Assembly: GCF_025517535.1 (NCBI RefSeq)
Contig: NZ_JAOPKC010000001.1
Location: 248,001-312,000 of the forward strand
Source: Halapricum hydrolyticum
Lineage (GTDB): Archaea; Halobacteriota; Halobacteria; Halobacteriales; Haloarculaceae
Length of the DNA stretch: 64,000 nt
Reading direction: 5' to 3'
The first letter of the stretch is position 1, and every line of letters starts with the position of its first letter. The notes beneath the pieces are model-generated. The model ran no database searches. It was not told the DNA's origin and saw only the letters and a program-made list of their open reading frames with translations. The translations under genes were made by a program, and so were the position numbers. Positions 15,987-25,349 of the stretch are shown here, piece by piece.

Positions 15987-17207
15987 ATGCCAGGTGAACA
16001 TTCAGGGACCGTCGCGCTCGCCTTCTCGGGCGGGCTCGACACCACAGTCGGCGTATCGCTACTGAAAGAAGAGTACGGATTCGACGAGGTCATCGGCGTC
16101 ACCGTCGACGTCGGCCAGCCCGACTACGAGTTCGAGGAGGCCGAGGAGACTGCCGAAGCGCTGGGGGTCGACCAGTACGTCGTCGACGCTCGCGAGGAGT
16201 TCGCGGACCTGTGTCTGCGCGCGGTCAAGGCCAATGCGGACTACCAGGGCTACCCGCTGGGGACCGCGCTGGCGCGGCCGGTCATCGCCAAGGCGATCCG
16301 CGACGTCGCCATCGAGCAGGGCGCGAACGCGCTCGCACACGGCTGTACGGGCAAGGGCAACGACCAGTTGCGCTTCGAGGCGGTCTGGCGCGACACCGAC
16401 CTGGAGGTCATCGCCCCCGTCCGCGAACTCGGACTCACCCGCGAGTGGGAAAACGAGTACGCGAAGGAGAAAGGGCTGCCCGTCGAGGGCGGTGACGGTG
16501 GTCGCTACTCCGTCGACACCAACCTCTGGAGTCGTTCGATCGAGGGCTCGGAACTGGAAGACCCCGCGACGATCCCCGACGACGACATCTACAAGTGGAC
16601 CGACAACCCCTCTGGCAAGGCGGCCGAACTCGTCGAGATCGAGTTCAAGGATGGGATTCCCGTGGCGCTGGACGGCAACCAGCTGGGATCGGTCGAACTG
16701 ATCGAACAGCTCAACGCCCAGGCCGGGTCCCACGGCGTCGGTCGCACGGACATGATGGAAGACCGCATGCTCGGACTCAAGGTGCGCGAGAACTACGAAC
16801 ATCCCGCTGCGACGGTCTTGCTGACCGCACACGAGGCGCTGGAGGGGCTCGTGCTCACCCAGGAGGAGCGCCAGTTCAAGACCCAGATCGACCAGCAGTG
16901 GTCCCAGAAGGCCTACGAGGGCTTGATCGACGCGCCGCTGGTCGACGCGCTGGAGGGGTTCATCGACGAGACCCAGTCACGCGTTACTGGTACGGTGACG
17001 GTCAAGCTCGAGGGCGGGCACTGCCGTGCGGTCTCTCGCAAGAGCGAGTACGCCGTCTACTCCGAGTCGGCAGCGAGCTTCGACGAGGAAGACGTCTCGG
17101 GAGGGATCACCCAGCAGGACGCTACCGGCGTCGCCAAGTACCACGGCTTCCAGTCGCGTCTGGCAAAGAAAGTCACGGCAAAACTCGAAGGCGACGGGGG
17201 GGAATAG
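15987..17207 (+). CDS. argG: Argininosuccinate synthase
   Basis: 406 residues from ATG 15987; similarity starts at MPGEHSGTVALAF. The N-terminal ATP pyrophosphatase loop AFSGGLDTT (residues 13-21), the citrulline/aspartate region HGCTGKGNDQLRFE and the ENEYAKEKGLP segment identify ArgG, which joins citrulline and aspartate with ATP. argH follows after one base, so the two make arginine from citrulline as one unit. Length is normal. Confidence 0.96.
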   Translation: MPGEHSGTVALAFSGGLDTTVGVSLLKEEYGFDEVIGVTVDVGQPDYEFEEAEETAEALGVDQYVVDAREEFADLCLRAVKANADYQGYPLGTALARPVIAKAIRDVAIEQGANALAHGCTGKGNDQLRFEAVWRDTDLEVIAPVRELGLTREWENEYAKEKGLPVEGGDGGRYSVDTNLWSRSIEGSELEDPATIPDDDIYKWTDNPSGKAAELVEIEFKDGIPVALDGNQLGSVELIEQLNAQAGSHGVGRTDMMEDRMLGLKVRENYEHPAATVLLTAHEALEGLVLTQEERQFKTQIDQQWSQKAYEGLIDAPLVDALEGFIDETQSRVTGTVTVKLEGGHCRAVSRKSEYAVYSESAASFDEEDVSGGITQQDATGVAKYHGFQSRLAKKVTAKLEGDGGE

Positions 17208-17208
17208 G

Positions 17209-18708
17209 ATGAGCGAAGAGGGACCCGGCGATGACCGCCTAGAGGACGACATCGAACAGACAGTCGTCCGCCGGGACCGCTTCAGCGGCGGGCCCGCCCG
17301 CGGGTTCCTCTCCTCGCTTGCGGACGACGCGCGGATCTTCGAGGCGGATCTGGCGGTCGATCGCGCGCACGTCGTGATGCTCGCCGAGCAGTACGTCATC
17401 GACGACGAGGTCGCGGGCGAGATACTCGCCGCGCTTGCCGAGATCGAAGCCGACGGCCACGACGCGTTGCCCGAGGGCGAAGACGTCCACGAGGCCATCG
17501 AGTCGGCCGTCATCGAGCGCGTCGGCGAGGACGGCGGCAAGATGCACACTGCCCGCTCGCGAAACGACGAAGTGGCGACCTGCATTCGCTACCGACTGCG
17601 CGAGGACCTGCTGGAGACGATCGCAACGGTCGTCGTAGCGCGCCGGCAGCTCGTCGAGATGGCCGCCGACCACCGCGAGGTGGTCATGCCCGGTTACACG
17701 CATCTCCAGCCGGCTCAGCCGACGACCGTCGGTCACTGGATCGCCTCCTACGAGCAGGCGCTCGCCCGCGACACGGGCCGTCTGCTCGACGCCTACGACC
17801 GGCTCAACCAGAACCCGCTCGGGTCGGCCGCGTTCGCGGGCACGCCCTTCGACGTGAATCGCGAGCGGACGGCCGAACTGCTCGGGTTCGAGGGGGTCGC
17901 GGAGAACTCGATGGACGCTTCGGCGACCCGGGACTTCCTCGTGGAGGTCACCGCGGCCCTCGCGAATCTGGCGACGACGCTCTCCGGGCTCGCTGAGGAT
18001 GTAATCGTCATGGCCAGCAAGGGCCACGTCGAGCTGGCCGACGAGTACGCCTCGACCTCCTCGATCATGCCCCAGAAGAAGAATCCCGACACGCTGGAAC
18101 TCGTCCGCGGCCGTACCGGCGACGCGACGGCGGGGCTGAACGGCCTGCTCACGAACCTGAAAGGCCAGCCGCGGGCGTACAACCGCGACCTCCAGCGGGC
18201 GGGACGCCACGCGTGGGACGCCATCGACAGCGTCACCGAGAGCGTCGAGGTGGCCGTGGGCGCGGTCACGACCGCCGAGTGGCCGGCTGAGACGCTCGCC
18301 GAGGCCGCTGGCGAGGGGTTCTCGACCGCGACCGGCATCGCGGACCTGCTGGCAATGCGTGGCGTGCCGTTCCGGACCGCCCACGAGGTGGTCGCGCGTG
18401 CCGCAGAGACCCTGAAACACGACGAGAACGCGCCCGACTACGCGACCCTCGATGCCGTTGCCGAAGAAGTCCTGGGAGACTCGCTCTCGGCGTATGTCGA
18501 TCGTGACGCGGTCGAGCGCGCGCTCGACCCGGCCGAGTCTGTCCGGACGCGTAACTCCCGTGGCGGACCTGCGCCCGAGGCCGTCACCGATCAGCTTGAG
18601 GTGGCAACCGACCGCCTCGACAGCGACGAGCGCGCCCTGCAGGACCGACAGGACGCGCTTGCGACGGCGGCCGAACGCCTCGACTCGGAGGTCGCTACCT
18701 ATGTCTGA
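17209..18708 (+). CDS. argH: Argininosuccinate lyase
   Basis: 499 residues from ATG 17209, one base after argG stops. The fumarase/aspartase signature SSIMPQKKNPDTLEL contains the catalytic Ser loop; KMHTARSRNDEVAT and GYTHLQPAQPTTVGH are the other two conserved regions. It releases arginine and fumarate. The protein is about 30-40 residues longer than bacterial ArgH because of an acidic helical C-terminal tail with DQLEVATDRLDSDERALQDR. A G/C hairpin (CCCCCC GGT GGGGG) follows the stop and may end the transcript. Confidence 0.95.
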   Translation: MSEEGPGDDRLEDDIEQTVVRRDRFSGGPARGFLSSLADDARIFEADLAVDRAHVVMLAEQYVIDDEVAGEILAALAEIEADGHDALPEGEDVHEAIESAVIERVGEDGGKMHTARSRNDEVATCIRYRLREDLLETIATVVVARRQLVEMAADHREVVMPGYTHLQPAQPTTVGHWIASYEQALARDTGRLLDAYDRLNQNPLGSAAFAGTPFDVNRERTAELLGFEGVAENSMDASATRDFLVEVTAALANLATTLSGLAEDVIVMASKGHVELADEYASTSSIMPQKKNPDTLELVRGRTGDATAGLNGLLTNLKGQPRAYNRDLQRAGRHAWDAIDSVTESVEVAVGAVTTAEWPAETLAEAAGEGFSTATGIADLLAMRGVPFRTAHEVVARAAETLKHDENAPDYATLDAVAEEVLGDSLSAYVDRDAVERALDPAESVRTRNSRGGPAPEAVTDQLEVATDRLDSDERALQDRQDALATAAERLDSEVATYV

Positions 18709-18851
18709 GACTCGACCGCGAATCCGACGACCCCCCGGTGGGGGCTAAAATATCATATTACGTATACAGTATCAGATTATTTGCGTTAACAGCGCTTCTA
18801 TAGCCGTTAGTCGGGGCTTTGATCAGTAATATATTTTGATAAGTTCGGTGG

Positions 18852-18859
18852 GTTTAAGT
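18852..18859 (+). promoter_or_regulatory. TATA element of the lysW-argF operon in an AT-rich gap
   Basis: GTTTAAGT is about 30 bases before the lysW ATG. The 177-base gap after argH is unusually AT-rich and has short palindromes (GTATAC, AATATATT), a likely place for an arginine- or lysine-responsive regulator to bind. None is identified. Confidence 0.5.
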
Positions 18860-18885
18860 AGATGGATGCGTGAGTGAGTGGTACT

Positions 18886-19050
18886 ATGACAACCTGCGTC
18901 GAGTGTGGGGCCGAGTTGACCCTGCACGAGAGCCTCGAAGTCGGAGAGATCGTCGATTGCTCGACCTGCGGCGGGGAGCTGGAGGTCGTCGGGACGGATC
19001 CCGTCGATCTCGATACCGCGCCCGAACTCCAAGAGGACTGGGGTGAGTGA
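18886..19050 (+). CDS. lysW: LysW amino-group carrier protein
   Basis: 54 residues. A zinc ribbon is formed by C4, C7, C25 and C28, and the C-terminus ends in EDWGE, the signature tail whose last Glu is linked to the substrate amino group. In haloarchaea LysW carries glutamate (and possibly alpha-aminoadipate) through the ornithine/lysine steps performed by the next five genes. The rest of the protein is strongly acidic, as expected for a charged carrier. It is the first gene of the operon. Confidence 0.95.
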   Translation: MTTCVECGAELTLHESLEVGEIVDCSTCGGELEVVGTDPVDLDTAPELQEDWGE

Positions 19051-19088
19051 GCCGTGATCGCGGGACAATCGCCCGGGGTGATCAGAGC

Positions 19089-19994
19089 ATGAACGTCGGA
19101 CTGCTGTACTCGCGCATCCGTCGCGACGAGAAGCTGCTGTTGAACGAGTTGCGCGAGCGCGACCACGAGGTCACGAAGATCGACGTCCGCAAGCAGCGCT
19201 TCTCGCTGTCGGAACCGCCCGAGGCGTTCGCGGACGTGGATCTACTGCTCGATCGCTGTCTCGCGACCTCGCGCAGCCTCTATGCGAGCAAGTTCGCCGA
19301 GGCCTACGACGTGCCGATCGTCAACGAGCCCGAGACGGCTGAAATCTGCGCGGACAAAGTGAAGAACAGTCTGGTGCTGGAAGAGGCGGGGATCCCGACG
19401 CCCGAGACGGAGGTCGCGTTCACCAAAGACGCCGCGCTGGAGATCGTCGAGGACTTCGGCTATCCGTGCGTGCTCAAGCCCGTCGTCGGCTCGTGGGGAC
19501 GGCTGATGGCCAAGCTGGACACCCGCGACGCCGCCGAAGCGGTCCTGGAACACAAGGAGACGCTGGGCCACTACGAACACAAGATCTTCTACGTCCAGGA
19601 GTTCGTCGACAAGCCCGGTCGCGACATTCGCGTGCTCGCGACCGACGGCGAGCCGGTAGCTGCGATGGTCCGCTCTTCGGATCACTGGCTGACCAACGCT
19701 GCGAAGGGTGCCGAGACCGCCGAATTCGAACTCGACGACGAGGCGCTCGACCTCGTCGAGCGTGCGAGCGAGGCCGTCGGCGGCGGGTTGCTGGGAATTG
19801 ACTTGATGGAAACGGGGGCGTCGCGCAGCGGCGCCCGGGACGCGAGCGGCGATGAGCCGCGAGCCGGTGGCTACACTGTCCACGAAGTCAACCACACGGT
19901 CGAGTTCAAGGCACTGAACGACGTGGTGGACGTGGACGTGCCTGCGGCGGTCGTCGACTGGCTAGAGACGAACGCAGGGGTGAAATCACAGTGA
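19089..19994 (+). CDS. lysX: LysW-glutamate/aminoadipate ligase (RimK-type ATP-grasp)
   Basis: 301 residues from ATG 19089. The ATP-grasp fold is shown by PCVLKPVVGSWGRLMAKL, YVQEFVDKPGRDIRVL and the metal region LGIDLME...HEVNHTVEFK. It attaches the substrate amino group to the LysW C-terminal Glu. An insert of about 20 residues (G-A-S-R-S-G-A-R-D-A... around residues 243-262) splits the usually contiguous LMETDDGY-VHEVNHT segment; its DNA holds a GCGGC/GCCGC hairpin. The gene overlaps the next by 4 bases. Confidence 0.92.
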   Translation: MNVGLLYSRIRRDEKLLLNELRERDHEVTKIDVRKQRFSLSEPPEAFADVDLLLDRCLATSRSLYASKFAEAYDVPIVNEPETAEICADKVKNSLVLEEAGIPTPETEVAFTKDAALEIVEDFGYPCVLKPVVGSWGRLMAKLDTRDAAEAVLEHKETLGHYEHKIFYVQEFVDKPGRDIRVLATDGEPVAAMVRSSDHWLTNAAKGAETAEFELDDEALDLVERASEAVGGGLLGIDLMETGASRSGARDASGDEPRAGGYTVHEVNHTVEFKALNDVVDVDVPAAVVDWLETNAGVKSQ

Positions 19995-21028
19995 CGTATA
20001 CGGCAAGCGTCGTCGGTGGCACCGGCTTCACCGGCGGCGAGTTGCTCCGCCTGCTCGCCGGCCATCCGGAGTTCGAGATCGAGCAGGCGACGAGTCGTTC
20101 GAAGAAAAACAAGACCGTCGGCCACTCGCATCCGAACCTCCGGGATCTGGATCTGCGGTTTTCCGATCCCACGGATCTCGACTCGGTCGACGTGCTGTTC
20201 GCAGCGACGCCACACGGCGTCTCGATGGAGCGGATCGACGACTTTCAGGCGGCTGCCGACACCGTAGTCGACCTCTCGGCGGACTTCCGTCTCGAGACGG
20301 AGGCCCAGTACGACGAGTGGTACGACGGCCACAGCCGGCCCGAACTGCTGGCCGAAAGCGAGTACGCCCTGCCGGAACTCAACCGCGAGAACCTCGAGGG
20401 CGCGGAACTGATCGCCTCGGGCGGCTGTAACGCCACCGCGACGATCCTCGGGCTGTTGCCGCTGTTCGAGAACGACGTCCTCTCCGGCGACGAGCGGATC
20501 GTCGTCGACGTGAAGGTCGGGTCCTCGGAGGGCGGTGCCGGTGGCGGTCCAGCCTCGTCCCATCCCGAGCGCAGCGGCGTCGTCCGTCCCTACGCACCGA
20601 CGGGCCACCGCCACGAGGCCGAGATCGAGCAGTTCCTGGGAACAGGGGTCTCCTTTACGGCACACTCCGTCGACATGATCCGCGGCGCGAGCGCGACCGC
20701 GCACGTCTTCCCGGACGAGCCGGTCTCGAAGGGCGACCTCTGGGGAGCGTATCGCGGCTCCTACGAGGACGAGCCGTTCGTGGAACTGGTCGCGGGCGGC
20801 GGTGGCGTCTACCGCTATCCCGAGCCCAAGGCCGTCGCGGGGACCAACAGGGCCGAGGTCGGCTTCGAACTCGACCCCGGAAACAAACGCCTCGTGATCT
20901 TCTCGGCCATCGACAACATGATGAAAGGCTCTGCCGGTCAGGCTGTCCACGCCGCCAACATCGCGCTGGGAATCGAGGAGACTGCTGGCCTGGAGTTCCA
21001 GGGGCTGCACCCCGTGGGGGCACCATGA
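19991..21028 (+). CDS. argC: LysW-gamma-glutamyl/aminoadipyl phosphate reductase
   Basis: 345 residues starting at GTG within the lysX stop. The Rossmann loop GGTGFTGGELLRLL begins at residue 9, and SGGCNATATILGL holds the catalytic Cys of N-acetyl-glutamyl-phosphate reductase-type enzymes; HRHEAEI is the active-site His region. It reduces the LysW-bound acyl phosphate to the semialdehyde. The same protein may serve ornithine and lysine routes (argC/lysY). Confidence 0.92.
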   Translation: MTYTASVVGGTGFTGGELLRLLAGHPEFEIEQATSRSKKNKTVGHSHPNLRDLDLRFSDPTDLDSVDVLFAATPHGVSMERIDDFQAAADTVVDLSADFRLETEAQYDEWYDGHSRPELLAESEYALPELNRENLEGAELIASGGCNATATILGLLPLFENDVLSGDERIVVDVKVGSSEGGAGGGPASSHPERSGVVRPYAPTGHRHEAEIEQFLGTGVSFTAHSVDMIRGASATAHVFPDEPVSKGDLWGAYRGSYEDEPFVELVAGGGGVYRYPEPKAVAGTNRAEVGFELDPGNKRLVIFSAIDNMMKGSAGQAVHAANIALGIEETAGLEFQGLHPVGAP

Positions 21029-21041
21029 CGGGGTGGTCGCA

Positions 21042-21902
21042 GTGACCGTCGTCGTCAAGGTCGGCGGTGCCCGCGCAGTCGACCCGGAAGGAGCGCTGGC
21101 GGACGTCGCAACGCTGTCCAAAGCGGGTGAAGACGTGGTGGTCGTCCACGGCGGTTCGACGAAAGTCGACGACACGCTCGAACGCATGGGGATCGAGCCG
21201 GAATACGTCGAGACCCCTAGCGGGGTCGTGGGGCGGTTCACTGACGAGGAGACGATGGAAGTCTTCGAGATGGTCTTCGGCCACCTCAACACGCGACTCG
21301 TCGCCGGTCTGCAGAGTCAGGGCGTCGACGCAGTCGGCCTGAACGGCGTCGACGGCAAGCTCCTGTACGGCCCGCGCAAGTCCGCGGTTCGCGTCGTCGA
21401 GGACGGCAAAAAGAAGATTAGGCGCGGCGACCACTCGGGGACGATCGAGCAGGTCAACGCCGAATTGCTCGAGTCGCTGCTCGCGGATGGGTACACGCCG
21501 GTCGCCGGACCCCCCATGGCGGGCGAGGATGACGGTGAGGTCATCGCCGTCAACACCGACGCCGACCGCTCGGCCGCGGCCATCGCGGGCACACTCGAGG
21601 CGACGCTCGTGTTGCTGACAGACGTCGAGGGCGTCTACGAGGATCCGGACGATCCCGAAACGCTGATCGAGCGCGTCGAGACGCCCGAGGACTGGTCGAC
21701 GCTCGAAGACGCGGCCGAGGGCTTCATGGGTCGGAAGATCATGGCCGTCGAGGAGGCGCTTGCGGGCGGCACGCCCGAGGCCGTGATCGCCGACGCCAAC
21801 GCCGAGGCACCGATCACGTCGGCACTCGACGGGGCCGGAACACACGTGCATGCGAGTGCACTCGAAAGCGACACTGACGATTCAGCGGAGGAGAGACAAT
21901 GA
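21042..21902 (+). CDS. argB: LysW-bound glutamate/aminoadipate kinase
   Basis: About 286 residues from GTG 21042 (MTVVVKVGGARAVDP), chosen because homologues begin just before VVKVGG; a GTG three codons earlier (21033) is possible. The amino-acid kinase fold has the KVGG phosphate loop, VVHGGSTKVD, the K-K-K-I-RRGDHSG segment and LLTDVEGVY. It phosphorylates the side-chain carboxylate of LysW-bound substrate. It overlaps the aminotransferase gene by 4 bases. Confidence 0.92.
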   Translation: MTVVVKVGGARAVDPEGALADVATLSKAGEDVVVVHGGSTKVDDTLERMGIEPEYVETPSGVVGRFTDEETMEVFEMVFGHLNTRLVAGLQSQGVDAVGLNGVDGKLLYGPRKSAVRVVEDGKKKIRRGDHSGTIEQVNAELLESLLADGYTPVAGPPMAGEDDGEVIAVNTDADRSAAAIAGTLEATLVLLTDVEGVYEDPDDPETLIERVETPEDWSTLEDAAEGFMGRKIMAVEEALAGGTPEAVIADANAEAPITSALDGAGTHVHASALESDTDDSAEERQ

Positions 21903-23032
21903 GCGGATTCGTCTTCAACGAAAAGCCGATCCAGATCGAACGCGGAGATGGACCGTACGTCTACGACGACACGGGGACGGAGTACCTCGACATGGGGGCC
22001 TCGTACGCCTGCGTCCCACTGGGACACGGCCACGACGCCGTCCAGGAGGCAGTCACCGAGCAGTTCGAGAAGATCACCTACGTGCAGGCCTCGTACCCGA
22101 ACGCCCAGCGCACGGCGCTGTACGAGCTGCTCGCCGAGACCGCACCGGGCGACATCGACAACACCTGGCTGTGTAACTCCGGGACCGAGGCCAACGAAGC
22201 AGCACTCAAGTTCGCCCGGAGTGCGACCGGCGACTCGAAGATCGTCGCCACGATGCAGGGCTTTCATGGCCGGACGATGGGCGCGCTGGCGACGACCTGG
22301 AAGGACAAGTACAAGAAGCCCTACGAGCCGCTGATCGGTGACGTGGAGTTTGTCCCGTACAACGACAGCGAGGCGCTCGCCGAGACCGTCGACGAGGACA
22401 CCGCGGCGTTCATCGTCGAGCCAGTCCAGGGCGAGGGCGGGATCAACCCCGCTACCCGACAGTTCCTGCAGGACGCCCGCGAGATAACCGAGGAAGCCGG
22501 AGCGGCGCTGATCTTCGACGAGGTCCAGACTGGCATGGGCCGGACTGGCACGCTATGGGCCGCCGAGCAGGTCGACGTCGTCCCGGACATGCTCACCTCG
22601 GCGAAGGGGCTGGGCAACGGCTTCCCGGTCGGCGCGACGCTCGTCCGCGACTGGGTCGCCGAGAACTACGGCAGCCACGCCTCGACGTTCTCCGGCGGGC
22701 CGGTCATCTCCGCCGCCGCGGGCGCGACGGTCTCGACGATGGTCGAAGAGGAGATTCCCGCTCACGCAGGCGATGTCGGCTCGTATCTCCGGGAGGAACT
22801 CGAAGCTGCGCTCGGCGACGACGTGCGCGAGGTGCGCGGCGAGGGGCTGATGATCGGCGTCGAAGTCAAGCGCGGTGCGAACCGCTACCTGAAGCAGCTG
22901 GCACTCGAACATCGGATCCTGGCGCTGCCGGCGGGCCGGACCGTGATCCGACTGCTCCCGCCGCTGACGATCACCGAATCGGAGGCCGATCAAGTGGTCG
23001 AGGCCCTTACTGATCTACTGACAGACGCATGA
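21899..23032 (+). CDS. argD: LysW-ornithine/lysine aminotransferase (acetylornithine aminotransferase family)
   Basis: 377 residues of a class III PLP aminotransferase: NSGTEANEAALKFAR binds the cofactor phosphate, FDEVQTGMGRTG holds the ring-stacking Asp, and TSAKGLGNGFPVGA carries the Schiff-base Lys. It converts the LysW-bound semialdehyde to the amino compound with glutamate. Overlaps with argB upstream and argE downstream by 4 bases each show tight coupling. Confidence 0.93.
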   Translation: MSGFVFNEKPIQIERGDGPYVYDDTGTEYLDMGASYACVPLGHGHDAVQEAVTEQFEKITYVQASYPNAQRTALYELLAETAPGDIDNTWLCNSGTEANEAALKFARSATGDSKIVATMQGFHGRTMGALATTWKDKYKKPYEPLIGDVEFVPYNDSEALAETVDEDTAAFIVEPVQGEGGINPATRQFLQDAREITEEAGAALIFDEVQTGMGRTGTLWAAEQVDVVPDMLTSAKGLGNGFPVGATLVRDWVAENYGSHASTFSGGPVISAAAGATVSTMVEEEIPAHAGDVGSYLREELEAALGDDVREVRGEGLMIGVEVKRGANRYLKQLALEHRILALPAGRTVIRLLPPLTITESEADQVVEALTDLLTDA

Positions 23033-24147
23033 GCACGACCGTTCCCACCCCGACAGTCTCGACGACCGAGGCCCGCGAGTTGCTCGTCGATCTCGTGGAG
23101 ACGCCGTCGGTCACACCAAACGAGGAGGTGGCCGCCGGTGTGCTCGTGGACTTCCTCGAGAGCCACGACCGGGAGGTCTGGATCGACGAAATCGGAAACG
23201 TCCGCGCGCCCGCCGACGACGGCGTATTGCTGACCAGCCATATTGACACCGTTCCGGGCGATATTCCCGTCCGAGTCGAAGAGATGCCCCGCTCGGAGGC
23301 GCGGTACGGCGGCGATCTGGTCGGCGAGGATCCCGACGAGGAGATCGAGGTCCTCTGGGGCCGGGGCAGCGTCGACGCGAAAGGGCCGCTCGCGGCGATG
23401 GCTGTCGTCGCCGTCGAGACTGGCGCGTCGTTCGTCGGCGTCGTCGGTGAGGAGGTCGACTCCCGCGGCGGCGAGCACCTGGTCGAAGACCGCGAGACCG
23501 AACCGGACGCGGTAGTCAACGGCGAGCCTTCTGGCTGGGAAGGGATCACGCTGGGCTACCGTGGCCTGCTGGGCGGCAACTACGTCGCCACCAGCGAATC
23601 CGGGCACACCTCCCGGCCGGACGACAACGCGATCCAGGACGCCATCAACTGGTGGCGTCGCGTCGAAGAGGAGTTCGGCCACGACGAGTGGGTACCCGTC
23701 TTCGAGCGCGTGACGCCCAAGCCGACCAGCATCGACGGCGGCATCTCCAAGGACGGGCTCTCGGTGGAGACGACGATGCGCCTGCAGTTGCGCGTCCCGC
23801 CGGAGTACACGACCGAGGAGATCCGCGAGATCGCCGGCGGCCACCTCGAAAACGGGACGGTCCACTGGGACGACCAGGTCGAACCCGTGATGATGAGTCC
23901 CCGGACCGAACCGGCGCGGGCGTTCCGGGCGGCGATCCGCCGTCAGGACGGTGAGCCGCGCCTGCTTCGCAAGACCGGGACCAGCGATATGAACGTCTAC
24001 GCCGACGCCTGGGACTGCCCGATGGTCACCTACGGGCCCGGTGACTCGGACCTTGATCACGCGCCGAACGAACACCTTCCCCTCGAGGAGTACGACCGCT
24101 CGATCGACGTCCTCGCGGACGTGACCGAGACCCTGCTCGAACCATAA
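23029..24147 (+). CDS. argE: LysW-ornithine/lysine hydrolase (M20 peptidase family)
   Basis: 372 residues. M20 metallopeptidase motifs: SHIDTVPG (first His and Asp), WGRGSVDAKGPLAAM (bridging Asp), VGEEVDSRGG (catalytic and metal Glu), and GTSDMNVYAD near the end. It releases ornithine or lysine from LysW, completing the carrier cycle. Overlap with argD by 4 bases; argF follows after 12 bases. Confidence 0.92.
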   Translation: MSTTVPTPTVSTTEARELLVDLVETPSVTPNEEVAAGVLVDFLESHDREVWIDEIGNVRAPADDGVLLTSHIDTVPGDIPVRVEEMPRSEARYGGDLVGEDPDEEIEVLWGRGSVDAKGPLAAMAVVAVETGASFVGVVGEEVDSRGGEHLVEDRETEPDAVVNGEPSGWEGITLGYRGLLGGNYVATSESGHTSRPDDNAIQDAINWWRRVEEEFGHDEWVPVFERVTPKPTSIDGGISKDGLSVETTMRLQLRVPPEYTTEEIREIAGGHLENGTVHWDDQVEPVMMSPRTEPARAFRAAIRRQDGEPRLLRKTGTSDMNVYADAWDCPMVTYGPGDSDLDHAPNEHLPLEEYDRSIDVLADVTETLLEP

Positions 24148-24159
24148 CACACCTGACCC

Positions 24160-25062
24160 ATGACACGCCACCTGCTCGACATCGACGACCTCACGCCCGA
24201 CGAACTGCTGACCGTCCTCGAACGCGCGGCCGACCGCAAGGCCGCCCACGAGGCCGGAACCGCCGACGAACCGTTCGACAACCAGACGCTGGGAATGATT
24301 TTCGAGAAGCCGAGCACCCGGACCCGCGTCTCCTTCGAGACCGGCATGACGCAGCTCGGCGGCCACGCCATCTTCCTCGGACCGGACGACATCCATCTCG
24401 GCCACGGCGAGCCGATCAAGGACACTGCCCGGGCGCTCTCGCGGTACGTCGACGTCATCATGGCGCGGCTGTTCGACCACGAGGACGCCGAGGAACTCGC
24501 CGAGTACGCGACCGTGCCGTTCGTCAACGGGCTGACCGACGAGGCCCATCCCTGCCAGACGCTGGCGGACCTGCTCACGATCCGCGAACATTTCAGCGGG
24601 TTCGACGAGGTCCGGGTCGCATGGGTCGGTGACGGCAACAACGTCGCGCAGTCGTTCGCCCTCGGTGCAGCGATGGTCGGGGTCGATCTCACCGTCGCGA
24701 CGCCCGAGGGCTACGGGATCGACGACGACGTGCTCGACCGGGCAGGGGAACTCGGCACGCAGCCGGAGACGACCCACGATCCCCAGGCTGCGGTCGCGGA
24801 CGCGGACGTCGTCTACACGGACGTGTTCGTCAGCATGGGCGAAGAGGACGAGCGCGAGGAGAAACTCCAGGCGTTCGACGGCTTTCAGGTGACGACCGAC
24901 CTCGTCGACGACCGGAAGCTGATGCACTGTCTGCCGGCACATCGCGGCGAAGAGGTGACCGACGAGGTCGTCGAGAGCGACAACGCGATCGTCTGGGACC
25001 AGGCGGAAAACCGGTTGCACGCCCAGAAAGGGCTGTTAGTGTGGCTGAGCGAGCAGTCGTGA
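24160..25062 (+). CDS. argF: Ornithine carbamoyltransferase
   Basis: 300 residues. The carbamoyl-phosphate loop EKPSTRTRVSFE (about residues 48-59), the HPCQTLADL motif (about 129-137), GDGNNVAQS, and MHCLPAHRGEEV near the end identify OTCase rather than ATCase (whose gene is at 55913). It converts ornithine from the LysW route to citrulline for ArgG. The last 50 bases are part of a 75-base direct repeat that is copied downstream. Confidence 0.95.
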   Translation: MTRHLLDIDDLTPDELLTVLERAADRKAAHEAGTADEPFDNQTLGMIFEKPSTRTRVSFETGMTQLGGHAIFLGPDDIHLGHGEPIKDTARALSRYVDVIMARLFDHEDAEELAEYATVPFVNGLTDEAHPCQTLADLLTIREHFSGFDEVRVAWVGDGNNVAQSFALGAAMVGVDLTVATPEGYGIDDDVLDRAGELGTQPETTHDPQAAVADADVVYTDVFVSMGEEDEREEKLQAFDGFQVTTDLVDDRKLMHCLPAHRGEEVTDEVVESDNAIVWDQAENRLHAQKGLLVWLSEQS

Positions 25063-25243
25063 CCGGTCGCGAGGGAACGAGCGACCAGGGTTTTTTGGTC
25101 CAGCTTTTTCGAGAAGTGGTTCGCGAACGGAGTGAGCGAACCCGACGAGAAAAAGGTGGCTGTAGGATCGGTTGCACGCCCAGAAAGGGCTGTTAGTGTG
25201 GCTGAGCGAGCAGTCGTGACCGGTCGCGAGGGAACGAGCGACC
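25012..25243 (+). repeat. 75-bp direct repeat of the argF 3' end
   Basis: Bases 25012-25086, covering the last 16 argF codons, its stop and about 24 bases after it, recur identically at 25169-25243, 157 bases away. Each copy ends with the hairpin GGTCGC/GCGACC. Between copies lies a larger nested hairpin (CTTTTTCG...CGAGAAAAAG around GGTTCGC/GCGAACC), probably the argF transcript end. Identity of the copies implies a recent event. Confidence 0.85.
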
Positions 25244-25263
25244 GAATGACGTTGCGGTTTCAC

Positions 25264-25335
25264 CTAATTCGAGGCGGAGGCCCCACCCTCAGGGAGCGCC
25301 GGGCTTCCGGCCCCGGCGGAAGCACAAGCGAGTAG
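25264..25335 (+). pseudogene. tnpB: Orphan TnpB 3' end remnant
   Basis: The frame reads L-I-R-G-G-G-P-T-L-R-E-R-R-A-S...S-T-S-E-TAG, matching in pattern the C-terminal tail EAGSxCLKERA...SE-stop of the orphan ends at 9788 and 42060, followed by GGTGGGG. No further TnpB sequence precedes it: the repeat of the argF end does. It looks like the right end of an older IS1341-type element, with a second element inserted next to it. Confidence 0.5.
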
Positions 25336-25349
25336 GGTGGGGAGGACAG

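Noticed and set aside
22990..25020. 676-codon minus-strand frame opposite argE and argF
   Set aside because: Shadow of two well-identified enzymes; no independent support.
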